Origin: Epiperipatus broadwayi
Lineage: Eukaryota > Onychophora > Udeonychophora > Euonychophora > Peripatidae
DNA: 64,000 nucleotides
Direction of reading: 5' to 3'
NCBI GenBank assembly: GCA_028023455.1
Contig: JAQFVV010012394.1
Span: forward strand, 32,394,885-32,458,884
The notes under the pieces are model-generated. The model ran no database searches and was not told the origin of the DNA. It saw only the letters and a program-made list of their open reading frames with translations. This document shows, piece by piece, positions 9,378-20,799 of the stretch (position 1 is the first letter of the stretch; each line of letters starts with the position of its first letter). Position numbers and translations under genes: made by a program.

Positions 9378-10300
9378 CGTTGTATTTATATATTGGACTA
9401 TTTCCATCATCTAATATGAGTACTGCATGTCTTTTAGAAAAATTTAACTTTATTTAAATATTCCAAATACATTCAACTGTTAGTAATAGCACAACGTTTC
9501 GAGAGATATTATTCTCCCCTCTTTTTTAGATGTTGCTGGCCTGACCAGTGTCCATACTAGCATGGAAGTAGAACCCGGACCCTTAGATTCTCGAGTATTG
9601 AAATTTTAAGGTAATGCTGTAAGCAAATGAGGCATCCTGCCAAAGGTAACAGTCAGTAGAAATTTCATATACTTATCTATGAGGTTCCTTCTGATTTCTC
9701 CACTTTATTCTAAGAGCAAAGTTGATTAGTGGTTCCCATACATTATGTATAATTATACTAGGTTGACTTATGGGATTGTTTGCCATTGTCATGTGAGCAG
9801 CTTCTTTAAATTTTCTTCTTTGTACCTTTTCTTCTCTATCCACTAATCAACTTTGTTCTTAGAAAAAAGTGAAGAAATTAGAAGGAACTTCATAGACAAG
9901 TATATGAAATGTCTACTGACTGTTGCCTTTGGCAGAATGGCTCAGCTGGTTAGAGTGTTACCTTCAAATTCAATACTCAAGAATCTAAGGATCCAGATTT
10001 GATCCCCATGCTAGTACTGTCACTGGTTAGACCAACATCTGAAGAAAAGGGTCAATTGGTAGTGTTACCTTAAAATTCAGTACTCAAGAATCTAAGGGTC
10101 CAAGTTTGATCCCTATGCTATTACTATCACTGATCAGATGAGCAACATCTGTAGAAGAGGAGAGAATGATATCTCTTGAATTGCTGTGCACATTGTTAAT
10201 AGTTGAGTGTATTTGGAATATTTAAATAAAGTTATTTTTTTCTAAAGACATCAATACACATATGAGATGGTGGAAATAGTCAATCATATAAGTACAACTA
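9378..10300. mobile_element. Large fold-back element with SINE-like sequence in both arms
   Basis: The left arm (about 9378-9733) and right arm (about 9838-10300) are reverse complements at high identity. Examples are the outer ggactatttccatcat against gatggtggaaatagtc, and the inner cactttattctaagagcaaa against its reverse complement at 9850-9870. The right arm has an extra duplicated SINE segment (9955-10030 and 10060-10140), and the spacer is about 100 bases. Each arm includes tRNA-like sequence and a GAAACGTTG-type module. The element folds into a hairpin about 350 bp long. Confidence 0.85.
9930..10170 (+). mobile_element. tRNA-derived SINE (intact A-box), inside the fold-back element
   Basis: The word aatggctcagctggttagag is a near-perfect RNA polymerase III A-box region, and agatttgatcccc about 45 bases later is a B-box-like word. 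These are the internal promoter elements of tRNA-derived SINEs. The body ends near the CATCTG..CTCTTGAA module. A second B-box-like word (aagtttgatccct) follows in the duplicated segment. No complete tRNA cloverleaf with acceptor stem is present, so it is not a tRNA gene. Confidence 0.75.
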
Positions 10301-11185
10301 AAGCACTATCATCACAAACTTTCAGAAAAACAATTCAACACCCAGTTCAATTATAGCTCTCCATTGAATTCCATCCTCTCAATGAATTGTCAACAGAATT
10401 GCATTTACTGTACCTTTGAGTTTTAATCTTTATAATATTAATTAGGGTATATGTCTGCTTCTCTCTTTGAAATCATTTTTACTATAAAATTTTTTTTTAG
10501 CAAGTTTGTATTGTCCATTTGCTTCACATCTCCAATCTAAAATGATAATCTAATAATAGATTTTATAGTACAAATCTGACATGGTGCACATACTATTGAT
10601 TATGATTCTGCTATGCTAGTTTTAAAATTTTAGTATCATTTCTTAAATAAAAATTTTCTATGGTGTTTTATGTTTTGATAGGGAATCTAAGCCTCCCCCC
10701 CTCCATTTATATAATGATAACAAAATACTGGTAGCAGTTGCATCTGACCTATGAGGAAATATTTTAACTTTTAATTTGTTAAAAGCAGCAGGACATTGGA
10801 CTCTGTGTTAGATCTGAACATCTAAGTTCACTTATGTATTTGAAAATTACTAAGTTAATGAGATTATATACAAAATCGGTATTGTATTATACAAAAATGT
10901 TCCAGGTGAAATAGGAAAATACGATTTTCAGATTATCACATCTGCAGCTAATTATTTGTTACCAAATATGTCTGTATATATGATTGTCTGTTACTACTAT
11001 GCAGCGCTAATGTTTTGGATAACTTTTACCTTAAGTCCTTTGGTAGTGTGGATATCTGAGTGGATGTTATTAAAGACAATAATAATGGACATTAACTTAG
11101 CAAATTGTTATTATGCAAGAGTTCATGAAAAGTTTAGATATCAGAAGTCACAGAAATTGGTCACAACACATGCATTTTGAACTTT
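10301..11185. other. Unassigned AT-rich stretch
   Basis: No gene or clear repeat. The 74-codon open frame at 10956-11180 has hydrophobic runs but no start context or family features that I recognise. Confidence 0.5.
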
Positions 11186-11345
11186 AAAGTGTGAAACTAT
11201 TGGAAGTTACAGAATTCTTTTGCAATCCATGAACTTTGAACTCCAAAGTCTGAAACTATTGTAAGTTACAGAGCTTTGTCAAAATCCATGAACTTTGCAC
11301 CCCAAAGTCTGACACTATTACTGCCCCCATGGTGCAGATCTTTTA
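11186..11345 (-). mobile_element. SINE family C fragments, three short tandem pieces
   Basis: Three direct copies of a word like aactttgaactccaaagtctgaaactatt, about 55-60 bases apart, match the reverse complement of the SINE units at 35.0 and 42.1-43.4 kb. Confidence 0.7.
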
Positions 11346-11407
11346 ATGTACTTTAGCTTTATATTATAAATAAATTAGAATAATAATCTTAATAAAGCTT
11401 CTTTATT

Positions 11408-11482
11408 CTGCCATTCTAAATATTAATGTAAAATAATAAATTCTGTATCTGTATTATTTTATATTAATATTTAGAATGGCAG
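11408..11482. repeat. Hairpin with 31-bp arms
   Basis: The arm at 11408-11438 starts ctgccattctaaatattaat, and 11452-11482 is its reverse complement with one mismatch. The loop is only 13 bases. It could be a very small MITE or a miRNA-like fold; nothing else supports a miRNA. Confidence 0.9.
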
Positions 11483-11489
11483 ATGGAAA

Positions 11490-12655
11490 TGTTATTACAT
11501 ATTATAGAGATGAATGGAATAGCTGACTTTATAGGACAGCATACGAAATAAGAAAGGATATTTTAACACTTCAATCTAGGATTGATTTCTTTGGAAAATT
11601 CTTATATTATAATATTTACCCAAACTGTTGCAATGTAGGAATCTGTAAGTCTATAATGTGTCATAATAAAGTGAAGAAGCAATTACAAAAGCAACTTATA
11701 AGATGGATAATCAAAAACATTAAATGAAAATTAAATATAACATTTATAACCCAAAATAAACATAAAGAACAAAACACTGTCATACTACAAATGGGCATAA
11801 GAAAGTGTGAAAAATTAAATATAGAAATGAAATGGTTGCAGAATTGGAAACTGTGGGAGTGAAAAAAATAAATAAAATCTGTTTGAGAGGGCAGTGGCAG
11901 TACTAAAAGCTGATACAAGATTTCTAAATCTGTTAGCTTGGTTGAATAGTAGCAAATCACTTAAAAAGAACTTTCACTCAAAATGAAATGACATATAGAA
12001 ATGAAGACAAAGGTCATCACACTGATAAATAATATGTTTGAAAGAAAATGTTGACATAAATTGTGGCTTTAAAGCTTAATAGACTTAATACTTACAAAGT
12101 CAAAACTAAAATAAATAAATTTATAGCTTAAATATTTAAAAATATATAAAAATAAAGTATAGGATAGATGTGAATATTTGCACATGTACCCATATAGCAT
12201 TCTATTGCCTAGGTTATTTGTTAGGAGAATGCATCAGAAACACCTCCTTCTCTCAGATTAATGATCAATTTTGGTGGAGCATATTACTATGTAACTTCCA
12301 AATTTATCACAAACTTACTTCAAGAAGAATCGGGTGTTGGCAAACATACTATAAAATAATCATTTGAATTTGTAGACCTTATTAAAAATGCTATTATTTC
12401 TAATGATTAAAGAATAGCCTCATTTGATATTACATAACTATATAGATCAATTAATTGTAAAAAATTAATTAAAATTATTAATGAAATTGCTAAGAAATAA
12501 TACAAATATTAAACAATGACTTCATGACTACATACAAAGAACAAGAATATGAGTTGACATAGTTTTGGCCAATGGGCTTATTCAATCATGGAATATTTTG
12601 TAGTCAAATTCTGGCTTACAATGCAACATATATAATTGACCTATATTAAAAACAC
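11490..12655. other. AT-rich stretch, possibly the eroded 5' part of the Penelope-like element
   Basis: No convincing motif. Open frames at 11661-11960 (minus) and 12170-12367 (plus) lack family features. The stretch leads directly into the RT remnant at 12.66 kb and may be its decayed upstream part. Confidence 0.4.
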
Positions 12656-12659
12656 AATA

Positions 12660-13330
12660 AAATTCTATATATATTACATGGATGATGCCTTTACTTATGA
12701 TACCACAAAATACAATTAACCACATGCTCAGAGATTTGAACACAAATTCAGGCTTGAATTGGGCAATTGAGCAGGAAGATAATAATCTAATTCAATATCT
12801 GGTTTTAAAAATTAAAACGGACACCCAATGCATTCCAATACAAAATGGTTATAACACTGCCTCTCATATTAGAGGATACATAGATATAATATCTATGGTG
12901 CTGGCATCTCATAAAATTGTGAGGTTAAAAACTTTTTATACCACAATTATTACTTATGTCAATAGAAGAACATTCAACATTATGTGGCTGACTTAATAAA
13001 AGCAGGCTATTATTGAATGCACATACATAGATATACTTAGAAATAGTCGTTAATAAAATAGGTAATAGTAGAAATAATATAAGCTGGATTGCTCTGCCAT
13101 ATCTATCAAATATGGCTAATAAAATAGCATAAATATGCTCAGACAAATTTAATGTCAGATTCAGAACTCCCATAAATTTAAACAAGCTCATTAACAATAC
13201 AATGGACAAAACTTTAATACTGGACTGTCTCAATGTAGTCTATACTCTAAACTGCAGCCAAAAAGACTGTCCTCATGTATTGAAACAGAAACTCTGTTTC
13301 ACATGTGTATTCTAAGATTTCTTTTACCCT
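12660..13330 (+). pseudogene. Penelope-like element reverse transcriptase, 3' part (broken)
   Basis: A plus-strand frame reads FYIYYMDDAF at 12663-12692, the catalytic [Y/F]xDD box. Shifted by one frame, it is followed by NWAIEQEDNNLIQYLVL near 12760-12815, which matches the (V/E)xNNxLxFLDV block after the catalytic box in Penelope-like RTs. Further on (13060-13290) come ISWIALPYLSNMANKIA, a FNVRFRTP segment and NVVYTLNC. These match the linker LPY..(S)xKI and VVYxIxC that lead into a GIY-YIG domain. Stops (for example after TKYN and after WLT) and frameshifts show that it is dead. The GIY-YIG domain itself is not clear here. Confidence 0.7.
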
Positions 13331-14428
13331 CCCACCTAAAAAAAAGGCAGATGTATATAAAAGAAGTTGATCCTTAAAAGAAAATCATTATTTTCTATAA
13401 TTGAGAGAAAAAAAGATATCATTGATTTTATAATTTCAAATAATGATATAAATACATCTCTAAGTATTTATTTAAAGCTGGCATTTATTAAAATATTACA
13501 TTTTTAATTTTTGAAATGATGTTGTCATACAAAGTGTAATAATTGCTTGAGGCAAAGTTATCAAATTGAAAAACATGGCTTAATCCTCATGATTCCTTAT
13601 CTGTCCCACTAAAAGTAGTGTCCAATCCTTAAGAAGAAAAAAGCACTCGGGCTTAAATGAAAGCTGTGTAACAAATCAGATATAGTGGGAGTGCTGCTGA
13701 ATCAATCCAGAGATCAGGGTATAAATAGTTGAGTTTGAAGTTCAGAGGAGATTTTAAAAGGAGTTAAAAAGTAAAAAAAGTGAGAGTTAAAAAAGTTAAA
13801 TTTTATCTAAGTGTTGCTTAACTGTTTAGTTGACAAATTTTAGTCACCTTGAAATATAATATTTACAGCAACACTGCTAATGATGAAAAAAGAAAGTATT
13901 AATAAGGAAATCATGAGAATGGAAGGTTAATCATAATAGCTTCCCCTCTTTGTCCATAGCCATGAATCTCCAAGACTTGCCTGAGCAAACATCATGGAAA
14001 GTAAATAATGCCATTGAACTCAAATAAACCAACCTCTTTTTGAAATGCAGTAGTAACCTGAAGTGAAGGAACAAACTGGATAAAATGAAGGTAACAATTT
14101 CATGAAATATTCAATACTTATATGTGTTTATAAAAAAAAAACAAAAAAAAAGTCTTTCTTAAAATAAATTATGAATAATTATAGCAATGTGAAAATATGT
14201 TTTATTGGTGATAAATCATAAATATGTAAATGTCTTAAATGTCTATAATCAAAAGGCATTTTTAATAAGATAAATCATAAATGATTAACTTTTTATATGT
14301 AGATACATCTTAATTAAAATAAAATAAAAACGAATACTTATAACTACTTATATTGCTGATATACAAATAAGTATACCTGGAAGAATTAGAAATGCTGAGC
14401 TATTACATATAGCTATAACTAACTAAAT
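13331..14428. other. AT-rich stretch; one TATA-like promoter word
   Basis: No coding sequence recognised. At 13718-13730 the word gggtataaatag resembles a TATA box. It sits in a slightly less AT-rich 150-base patch (13.63-13.78 kb) that could be a solo or eroded LTR, but no LTR ends are visible. Confidence 0.35.
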
Positions 14429-14632
14429 TATAAATGAAACTGCCGATAAACTTAGGGGTAGAAATATACATCTGTGGCCAACCAAATAACAAATATTCAT
14501 GCTATATACTAGAATAATTAAATTAATATTATAAATGAAACTGCTGATCAACTATGTGTAGAAATATATGTCTGTGGCAGACCAAATAACAAATATTTAT
14601 GCTATATATTAGAATAATTAAATAAAAATTAT
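14429..14632. repeat. Tandem duplication, about 101 bp x 2
   Basis: Units beginning ataaatgaaactgc at about 14430 and 14531 share the words gtagaaatata, tctgtggc and ccaaataacaaatatt throughout. Confidence 0.9.
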
Positions 14633-14636
14633 AAAT

Positions 14637-14880
14637 GCACATTTATACTTGACTGGATTATGAATAGTCCACAAACCAGAATTGCTTATATTACCTGTTT
14701 ACCTACCTGTGATAAATTTTAAAAATAATGAAGTATATGAATTACAAATGCTTACATTCATATTGGTTGTGTATGAGTAAAATAATGAGACTTATGTGTA
14801 TAAATACACATCTATACTTGACTGAATTATAGAAGCTTCACAAATCTGGAATTGCTCATCTTACCTATTTACCTACCTAA
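14637..14880. repeat. Second tandem pair, about 170 bp apart
   Basis: Copies at 14637-14708 and 14806-14878 share atacttgactg, ggaattgct/agaattgct and ttacctatttacctacct. With the preceding pair this makes a small, higher-order repeated block. Confidence 0.85.
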
Positions 14881-15380
14881 AAAAATATAGAGATATGGAA
14901 CAAATAGTTAAAAATATTCATGCAGTAATGGTAGATGTCTACTTGATAAAAGTTCTTTTGACTTCTTCACACAAGATAAATTAAAATGAGCCTTCATTTG
15001 AAATAAAGGATGAACTTTATTGGAAGGACTTATTAAATCATTGTTAATAAAACTGTTGTTACTTAAAAGTAAATTTAGTTGTTCAGTTCCATTTATTTTT
15101 GCATCACTTGTTATTCATTGCACTTGTTCACAAGAATTTCATGCCTCCTGAGCTATGTCTGGCATAACTAGACCCAGGTAAGTCAGGTTGTAGTGTGATG
15201 GAACTCTAGTGGTGCCGTTTGGGAAACCAAACACAGATATTTCTAGATGTTTCCAGTCTCTATGGTTCTACATCCTCTGATGAGCAGGAAATATTGTTGT
15301 GGGGGAGGTGACATCTGTATTGGGGAAAGCCAATCGATAGTTCCTTCCTACAATATGCTCATCAGGAAATTGCTACAACC
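14881..15380. other. Unassigned; small inverted repeat
   Basis: This stretch is less AT-rich than its surroundings at 15.1-15.4 kb. A short inverted repeat (tgatgagca at 15279 and tgctcatca at 15356) brackets about 70 bases. It may belong to the element whose GIY-YIG-like piece follows. Confidence 0.35.
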
Positions 15381-15384
15381 GAGG

Positions 15385-15545
15385 TAATAAAGGGGTTGTA
15401 TGAGGGTCTGGTTACAATATATTATGGGGAAACTAGAGCAAATCTTAGAACCAGAATGATTCAATACTCCTTAATGTATAAGAAATTTAAAATCAAGCCT
15501 GAAGCATCTAATTCATTCATCATTTTTAATCATGAGAGAACATAA
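15385..15545 (+). pseudogene. Possible GIY-YIG endonuclease fragment of a retroelement
   Basis: The plus frame starting near 15384 reads EVIKGLYEGLVTIYYGETRA and on to RTRM, ending at a stop near 15543. YYGETxxNLxxR with a following SxxxxFxH-like segment fits the first half of a GIY-YIG nuclease (YxGET.R.L..R). Penelope-like elements carry such a domain. The match is short and the initial GIY half is degraded, so it could be chance. Confidence 0.4.
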
Positions 15546-16085
15546 CCTTAACTGTAAACCGAATGCTGTCAGAGTTACACAAGAAGAGAAAAACATTCAC
15601 AAATGCAACATAAAAGAGGTATGGTTTATTACACAAAATGAATGTGTAATGAAGAAAGTAATAGTATTCAAATCAGAAAAAAATTAATGTTCTCAGAAGA
15701 CTAATCATGAATATGACATAAAAATGTTGAAAGTATATTTGGTATAATAATAATCTTAAATATACTATAACAATAGCAATTATTCAACAGATCTTAAGAC
15801 CAAGCAGCAGCCATGAAATAACTAATTTCTTTAAAATCAAAGATGCTATGAATACTTGTCAAAAGGAAATTGCAAATCAGCAATGCAAATGCTGACAATA
15901 TATCAAGGATACTTATAGACATTAACCCAACTCTGCTGCAAATATAATGGTTTGTATAGATCATAATAATTTTTGTTATAGAATTTTATAAAAATACAGA
16001 ATATGCCTATATTAGCACAAAATTTTATATGACAGTAATTAAAACATTAAATCATAACAATTTTGTCCACTAATAGGAGTTTTTA
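15546..16085. other. AT-rich stretch before a LINE copy
   Basis: No motif that I recognise. It may be the eroded RT part of the LINE that follows. Confidence 0.4.
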
Positions 16086-16089
16086 AACT

Positions 16090-16790
16090 AATGGTATATG
16101 GATTAATGATAATTGTTTTTGCAAATAATGCTTCCAAGCTTCAGAAAATATTGTTAAAGTTATCAGATGAATGAACATAGAGAAATAGGAGTAAACATAA
16201 ATGCTAAACAAGACTACCTGCAATGTTCAATGAGTTTTTTCAAAAGAAGATAATAAAGATTGAGATGAATTAGAAGAAGTGGTAGAAATAACTTAATATT
16301 AAAAGAAAATATGCCTTTGTGTTTGAAAAGGAAGATTTTTAATAAATATGTTTTACCAGTTCTTACTTATACATCTGAGACTTGGACACTTAGCAAAAGA
16401 GGAATATGGAGATTTCAAATTACTCAATATAGCATGGAGAGATTATGTTAGGCTTAACAAAAAAAGATTGAAAAGGAAATAATAGGTGGAGATTAAATAG
16501 TGTTATGACATTATTGAAAGGATTAAGAGAATGAAATGAAGCTGGACTGGACATATTTCTAGAAGAGATAATAACTGATGGATATGTGAAATCTTAAATG
16601 GATTTCACAAGATGGTAAAAGATTTAGAAAAAGACAACATTTTTAACTGGGTATATGAAATAAAAACGTTTGCTACGATAATAGGAAGAAGAGATGCTAG
16701 AGATTGAAGAATTTAGATTTGATATGGAGTGACCTTCATTCTGCAGTAGATTAGTAATTTGTGGAAAATAAAGATGACTTGTTTCAAAAA
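16090..16790 (+). pseudogene. LINE (non-LTR retrotransposon) 3' half, broken
   Basis: Pieces of the RT and C-terminal region are readable on the plus strand with many stops. FANNASKLQK lies at about 16118. A segment related to PVLTYxSETWTL is at about 16350-16385, and a segment like RIKRMKxSWTGHI..R is near 16520-16570. EILNWI.. DGKRFRKR-like and RREARD-like pieces run to 16710. It ends with ctgcagtagattagtaattt, the 3' end shared with the copies at 20.6, 29.9 and 42.0 kb. The same C-terminal block is best preserved at 54.68 kb. Confidence 0.8.
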
Positions 16791-16810
16791 AATGTGAGTT
16801 GCATCTAGGT

Positions 16811-16818
<8 letters not shown>

Positions 16819-16879
<61 letters not shown>
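16819..16879. repeat. (TA)n microsatellite
   Basis: About 30 TA units with one GA interruption. It separates the plus-strand LINE 3' end from a convergent minus-strand LINE. Confidence 0.98.
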
Positions 16880-16881
<2 letters not shown>

Positions 16882-16884
16882 ATC

Positions 16885-18720
16885 ATTTATAAGTAATTTA
16901 TTGTAATTTAATCATGGTTGTTGGATTTTAATATATATCCTTCGAAATATGACAGTATCCTGGAACTATAACTTGATGATCCAATGCTTTGATCACTGTA
17001 GAAATTCTTACAGAATTAAATACTTTTTCATAGTCCACAAATCCAAAACTTAATGGAAACTCATATTTATTGGTTCTTTCTATAACTTACTATGCTAAAA
17101 CCATTGTCAAATTCTGTCTGTCCTCTTGGTTGAATAAAATGCAAATTTCACTGTAGATAAACTGGTAAACATTTTGTATAAAAGTGATGATTAATAGGTG
17201 CATAATTTTTAATATATTTTTATCACCTTTTTAAATATCCAAACTATATGTTGCATTCTTTCAATCATCTGGTATACTTTTATCATTTAGACATAACTTT
17301 GCCAATAATTTTTATATTTCCTGACCTGTTTCTTTTAAGCTATGGATCATAATTTCATCATTGTTGGGAACTTTTTCCTGTTTATCATTTAATTGCATGT
17401 ATCACTTCTTCATTTAAAATATTGGGCAATTCAGAAGATGGACCAATTGTGTGGATACTTTCTTTTTTGTTCTTTATTGCTATATAATTCCTCATAGAAC
17501 TCTTCTATGCATGTTATAATGTCATTTCTCTTTTTAGTAAAAGTCTCAACTTTTTTTCTTATTATAGAAATAAGTTTCTACTAAAAACAAGATATTGTTT
17601 TATACTTTTGAGATTTTTAATCTTTTCTCTAGCTTTCCTTGCAAATTCACAGTTATATTTTCTTTATATTATTATTAACACTTTCATAGCATTTTACAAA
17701 ACTTTAGATATTCAATTCTTTTTAAGAGATCATTTTCACATATTTTAATATTCCTTCTTTTCCTCATATATTGTCTTCTCTCAGTAGAAAATTTATTGGC
17801 CCATTGTTGCTTTTATGTGTGAGCTATCTTTGTTATGGTTTTTAAAAATGTATTAGTTATCTTCCTATTGATTTCATTCAAACGTAAACGAATTTCATAT
17901 CTGTTAATATTTTAAAATAGCTTGTAAGTTATAATTTAAATTTACTAGAATGTTTCTGAGAATTGTGAATATGTTTTTTTAAAATAATTTTTCTCTTTCT
18001 ATGTTTTCATTTAACACTTATCATACATCTCATTGATCGATAATCACTTCCTGTGTTGAATAAACTTGAGATACATATTTTCTATTAATTATAATAATCC
18101 AATTCTGATGTACATTTGGATGCTTTCATATCCATTTCTATTTAGTATTTTTCTCAATGAAACAATAAATATATAGTTTTTTTTTTTTTTTAAAACTCCA
18201 CATGACTGTATCTTATTTCATTTCTATCACCATAATTAAATTTATCTACAGCATCTTCATCTTTCAATCATTTCTTAACTCTAGTATTAAAATCACCCAT
18301 GACAATTTTGAAATGTTGCTTGGTCTGCTCAAAAACCTTTGGTTCATCCATATAAAAATCATCTACTTCAGCATAATGGAACTTGTTGAAGCACAAACCT
18401 GAATTATTTGCATTTGGTACCCTACATTAAGTTGAATTACCAATCTTGCCACTGAGTATAACAGTCTATCAATCTCCAAAATGTTTTCTTCCACTTTTTA
18501 TTTATGATGAATACAACTTTACTATTTTTCCAATATTTGTTTCTTTGTAATAGAATACATGTCCACTTTTGAAATCAATTTTCTCTTCACTATTTCTTCT
18601 AACTTTATAATGTCTAACAATGTTCCACTTAATATTAAAGTTCTTTCAATTCATGGAATCTTCTTCCATTTAAAAGTGAATTGCAGTTATAAGTTCCTAA
18701 ATTAAAAAATAATATCAAAC
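16885..18720 (-). pseudogene. LINE 5' part: AP-like endonuclease and start of RT (broken)
   Basis: On the minus strand, endonuclease pieces appear at 18.7-18.2 kb. They include a frame with KQHFKIVMGDFNTRV (GDFN at 18297-18286), then a stop, then EDAVDKFNYGDRNE; GDFN is the catalytic motif of APE-type LINE endonucleases. Further down the minus strand, 17.06-16.92 kb reads SFGFVDYEKVFNSV followed by ISTVIKALDHQVI. That is RT block A (FVDYEKAFDSV in active relatives) with the aspartate retained. The sequence between (17.1-18.2 kb) is eroded. The copy stops at the (TA)n tract, so the catalytic RT box and the 3' end are missing. Confidence 0.8.
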
Positions 18721-19415
18721 ATCAGCTTGCATCTGCAATTAGAGGACACTTAGTACCCCCCAACTTCAACCATAAACTGCTGCATTTGATGGTAATTTTA
18801 TAGTTTTTAGGGAATAAGGGCCATGATTTAGTTTTGTCTGCCATGATTGTAAATATATATCTTTAAAAAAGATTTTACACACACATTCATTCTGCCTTCA
18901 GGTAAACTTAATTGATATTTTAGTTAAGAACTATCAGGCAACTAAAAAGAAAGATTACAGCATTTCTTAATCCTAAATTCAGAGGTAAAAAGTCAATAAA
19001 ATCACCACATATGTCTGAGGCAAGAAGGTGAGCAGCCCATTCATGTTCATATACCATATGAATAATCATATAATAATAACAGCTGCAACATTAAAAACAT
19101 TCAGAGTGTGTATTAGAAATTTTCTCCGCTTGTTTCCTTTAAGGTTTCAAAGAGAAGGGTCTCCTTTCATTAACAGCAAACTTCTTTCTGCATCCTATTC
19201 ATGTGTAAGTCTATTCAATAAAAAAAAGCTTTAAACTATCAAAATACAGAGTCATCATATTGTCAGATTCTTAAACAAATTATCAAAGTGTAACATCATA
19301 GCTTAGAATACATGGTAATACTAAGAATATTGACATTATGAAGATTATGTGACAGAATGATTCTACATTTCTAACACATTTCACCAAATTTTGCAAGAAA
19401 TATGTTGTGGATTAA
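18721..19415. other. Unassigned stretch
   Basis: Could be the eroded 5' end of the minus-strand LINE. An open frame at 19028-19234 (plus) shows no domain. Confidence 0.4.
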
Positions 19416-19419
19416 AATG

Positions 19420-19560
19420 GAAGTGAAGGGAACAAAATACATGCAGATTGCTTATGGTGTTGACTTTGAAAACACTACTTCAAAGCTTCAGAAAATGTTG
19501 CAAGAATTGTCAGGTGAAAATTGAAAATATAACTAAAAGTTAATATTTAAAAGTCTATAT
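19420..19560 (+). pseudogene. LINE RT fragment
   Basis: The plus frame reads YGVDFENTTSKLQKMLQELS near 19454-19515. It corresponds to the catalytic-box-to-helix region (YADD..ELQKML.EL) seen at 16.1, 22.2 and 29.2 kb. It is short and mutated. Confidence 0.55.
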
Positions 19561-20145
19561 TAATATTCAACAAAGACTATGTTGTATTTACATCTATTGT
19601 GGCTGGTATAATGTTCTTGTCCTTCAATAATAATACACAACACTAACTAAATGTTAAGATATAGATGTTTACAATAACAAGAGATATGTATAGTTCAAAT
19701 ATTGAGGTTTGCCTCATTATGTTATTTGATTATGAAAGTTTATTACATCAAATATTTGGTAATGAATGCTGAGAATTCTTTTTAAACTCTGATATTTCTG
19801 GCCCATATGTGGCTTCTCTCATGTATAAATACAATGACATCAATTGTTAGCAGTTTCCTGTTCCAGGCTTAAGCATGCCTTACTTGGTTCTACCAATTAG
19901 TAGACAATATAGTCATTGTCTTCTAATGTTTGAAAGCTGTCATCTGACTACCCTCACAAATGGACCTCCAATACATAGCCATATCCCCATCCTTACTGGA
20001 AACAGTTGGATACACTGATCTAGTTCTCCAAATGGTCTGTTTATGTCACTGACTATTTATTTACTTTTATTGGCATTTCAATGGTTATTTGCATTGTATA
20101 CCAATGTTGATAATACTGTTGGTTGTATATGTTCATTATTTAATA
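19561..20145. other. Unassigned stretch
   Basis: Less AT-rich at 19.85-20.0 kb. No frame or repeat recognised. Confidence 0.4.
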
Positions 20146-20149
20146 AGAT

Positions 20150-20680
20150 TGTAATGGATGAAATCAATCAAAATGATATTAAAATGAAATATGCCTATGT
20201 GATTGAAAAGAAAGGTTTGTAATAAATATATTTTTAATAGTCTTTACTTATGGATCTGAGATTTGGAAAGTTAACAGAAGAATAGTACTGAGACTTCAAA
20301 CTATGGATTGAAGTAGAGAGGTATGTTGGGTGTAACGATTTAAACGATTGAAAGTGAAATATGGGAGGCAGAGGAAGCAAATAGGTACTATTGATATAAC
20401 TCAAAGAATTAAGAGACTAAAATGAAATTGGGTTGGGCATACTGCTAGAAGAGATGATAACATATTGACAGTTGAAGTCTTAAACTGGACTCCATAAGAT
20501 TGTAAAATATCTAAAGAGAGAGAGAGATCATATGTAATATAGATAGATAAATAAAAAAAGTTTGTCGATGCAATCGGTATAAGTGAGAGTGTGAATGGGA
20601 GAAACTGGATTAAACGTAGAAAGTGTTCGTCCTGCAGTGAATCAATAATACTTGAAAATATTGTCGATGATATATATTTC
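20150..20680 (+). pseudogene. LINE 3' end, broken
   Basis: Same family as 16.1-16.8 kb. It has a readable LTYGSEIWKVNRR segment near 20240-20285, RIKRLK.NWVGHTARRDD at 20405-20460, VEVLNWTP near 20475-20500, and the terminal tcctgcagtgaatcaataat at 20630. Stops interrupt it. The apparent open frame on the opposite strand (20401-20694) is its shadow. Confidence 0.75.
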
Positions 20681-20799
20681 AATTTATAAAACAATAGTAA
20701 AACAATAATTTAATTTTTACAGACATTCTTTTTCCGGTGACCGTATGGTCTTTTTTCATCCCTTAAATTATAAAATCAAAGATTGGATTGGATTATTAT

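Noticed and set aside
9935-10010. Functional tRNA gene
   Set aside because: A-box and B-box words are good, but no acceptor stem or anticodon arm pairs properly and the flanks match repeat copies.
11408-11482. microRNA precursor
   Set aside because: Arms are almost perfectly paired AT-rich DNA without the usual bulges, and nothing supports processing; a small MITE is more likely.
12925-13233. Minus-strand frame of 102 codons as a hydrophobic protein
   Set aside because: It is the complement of the Penelope-like RT remnant, which explains the open frame.
13718-13730. TATA box of a host gene
   Set aside because: No coding sequence follows within a reasonable distance; the word alone is expected by chance in AT-rich DNA.
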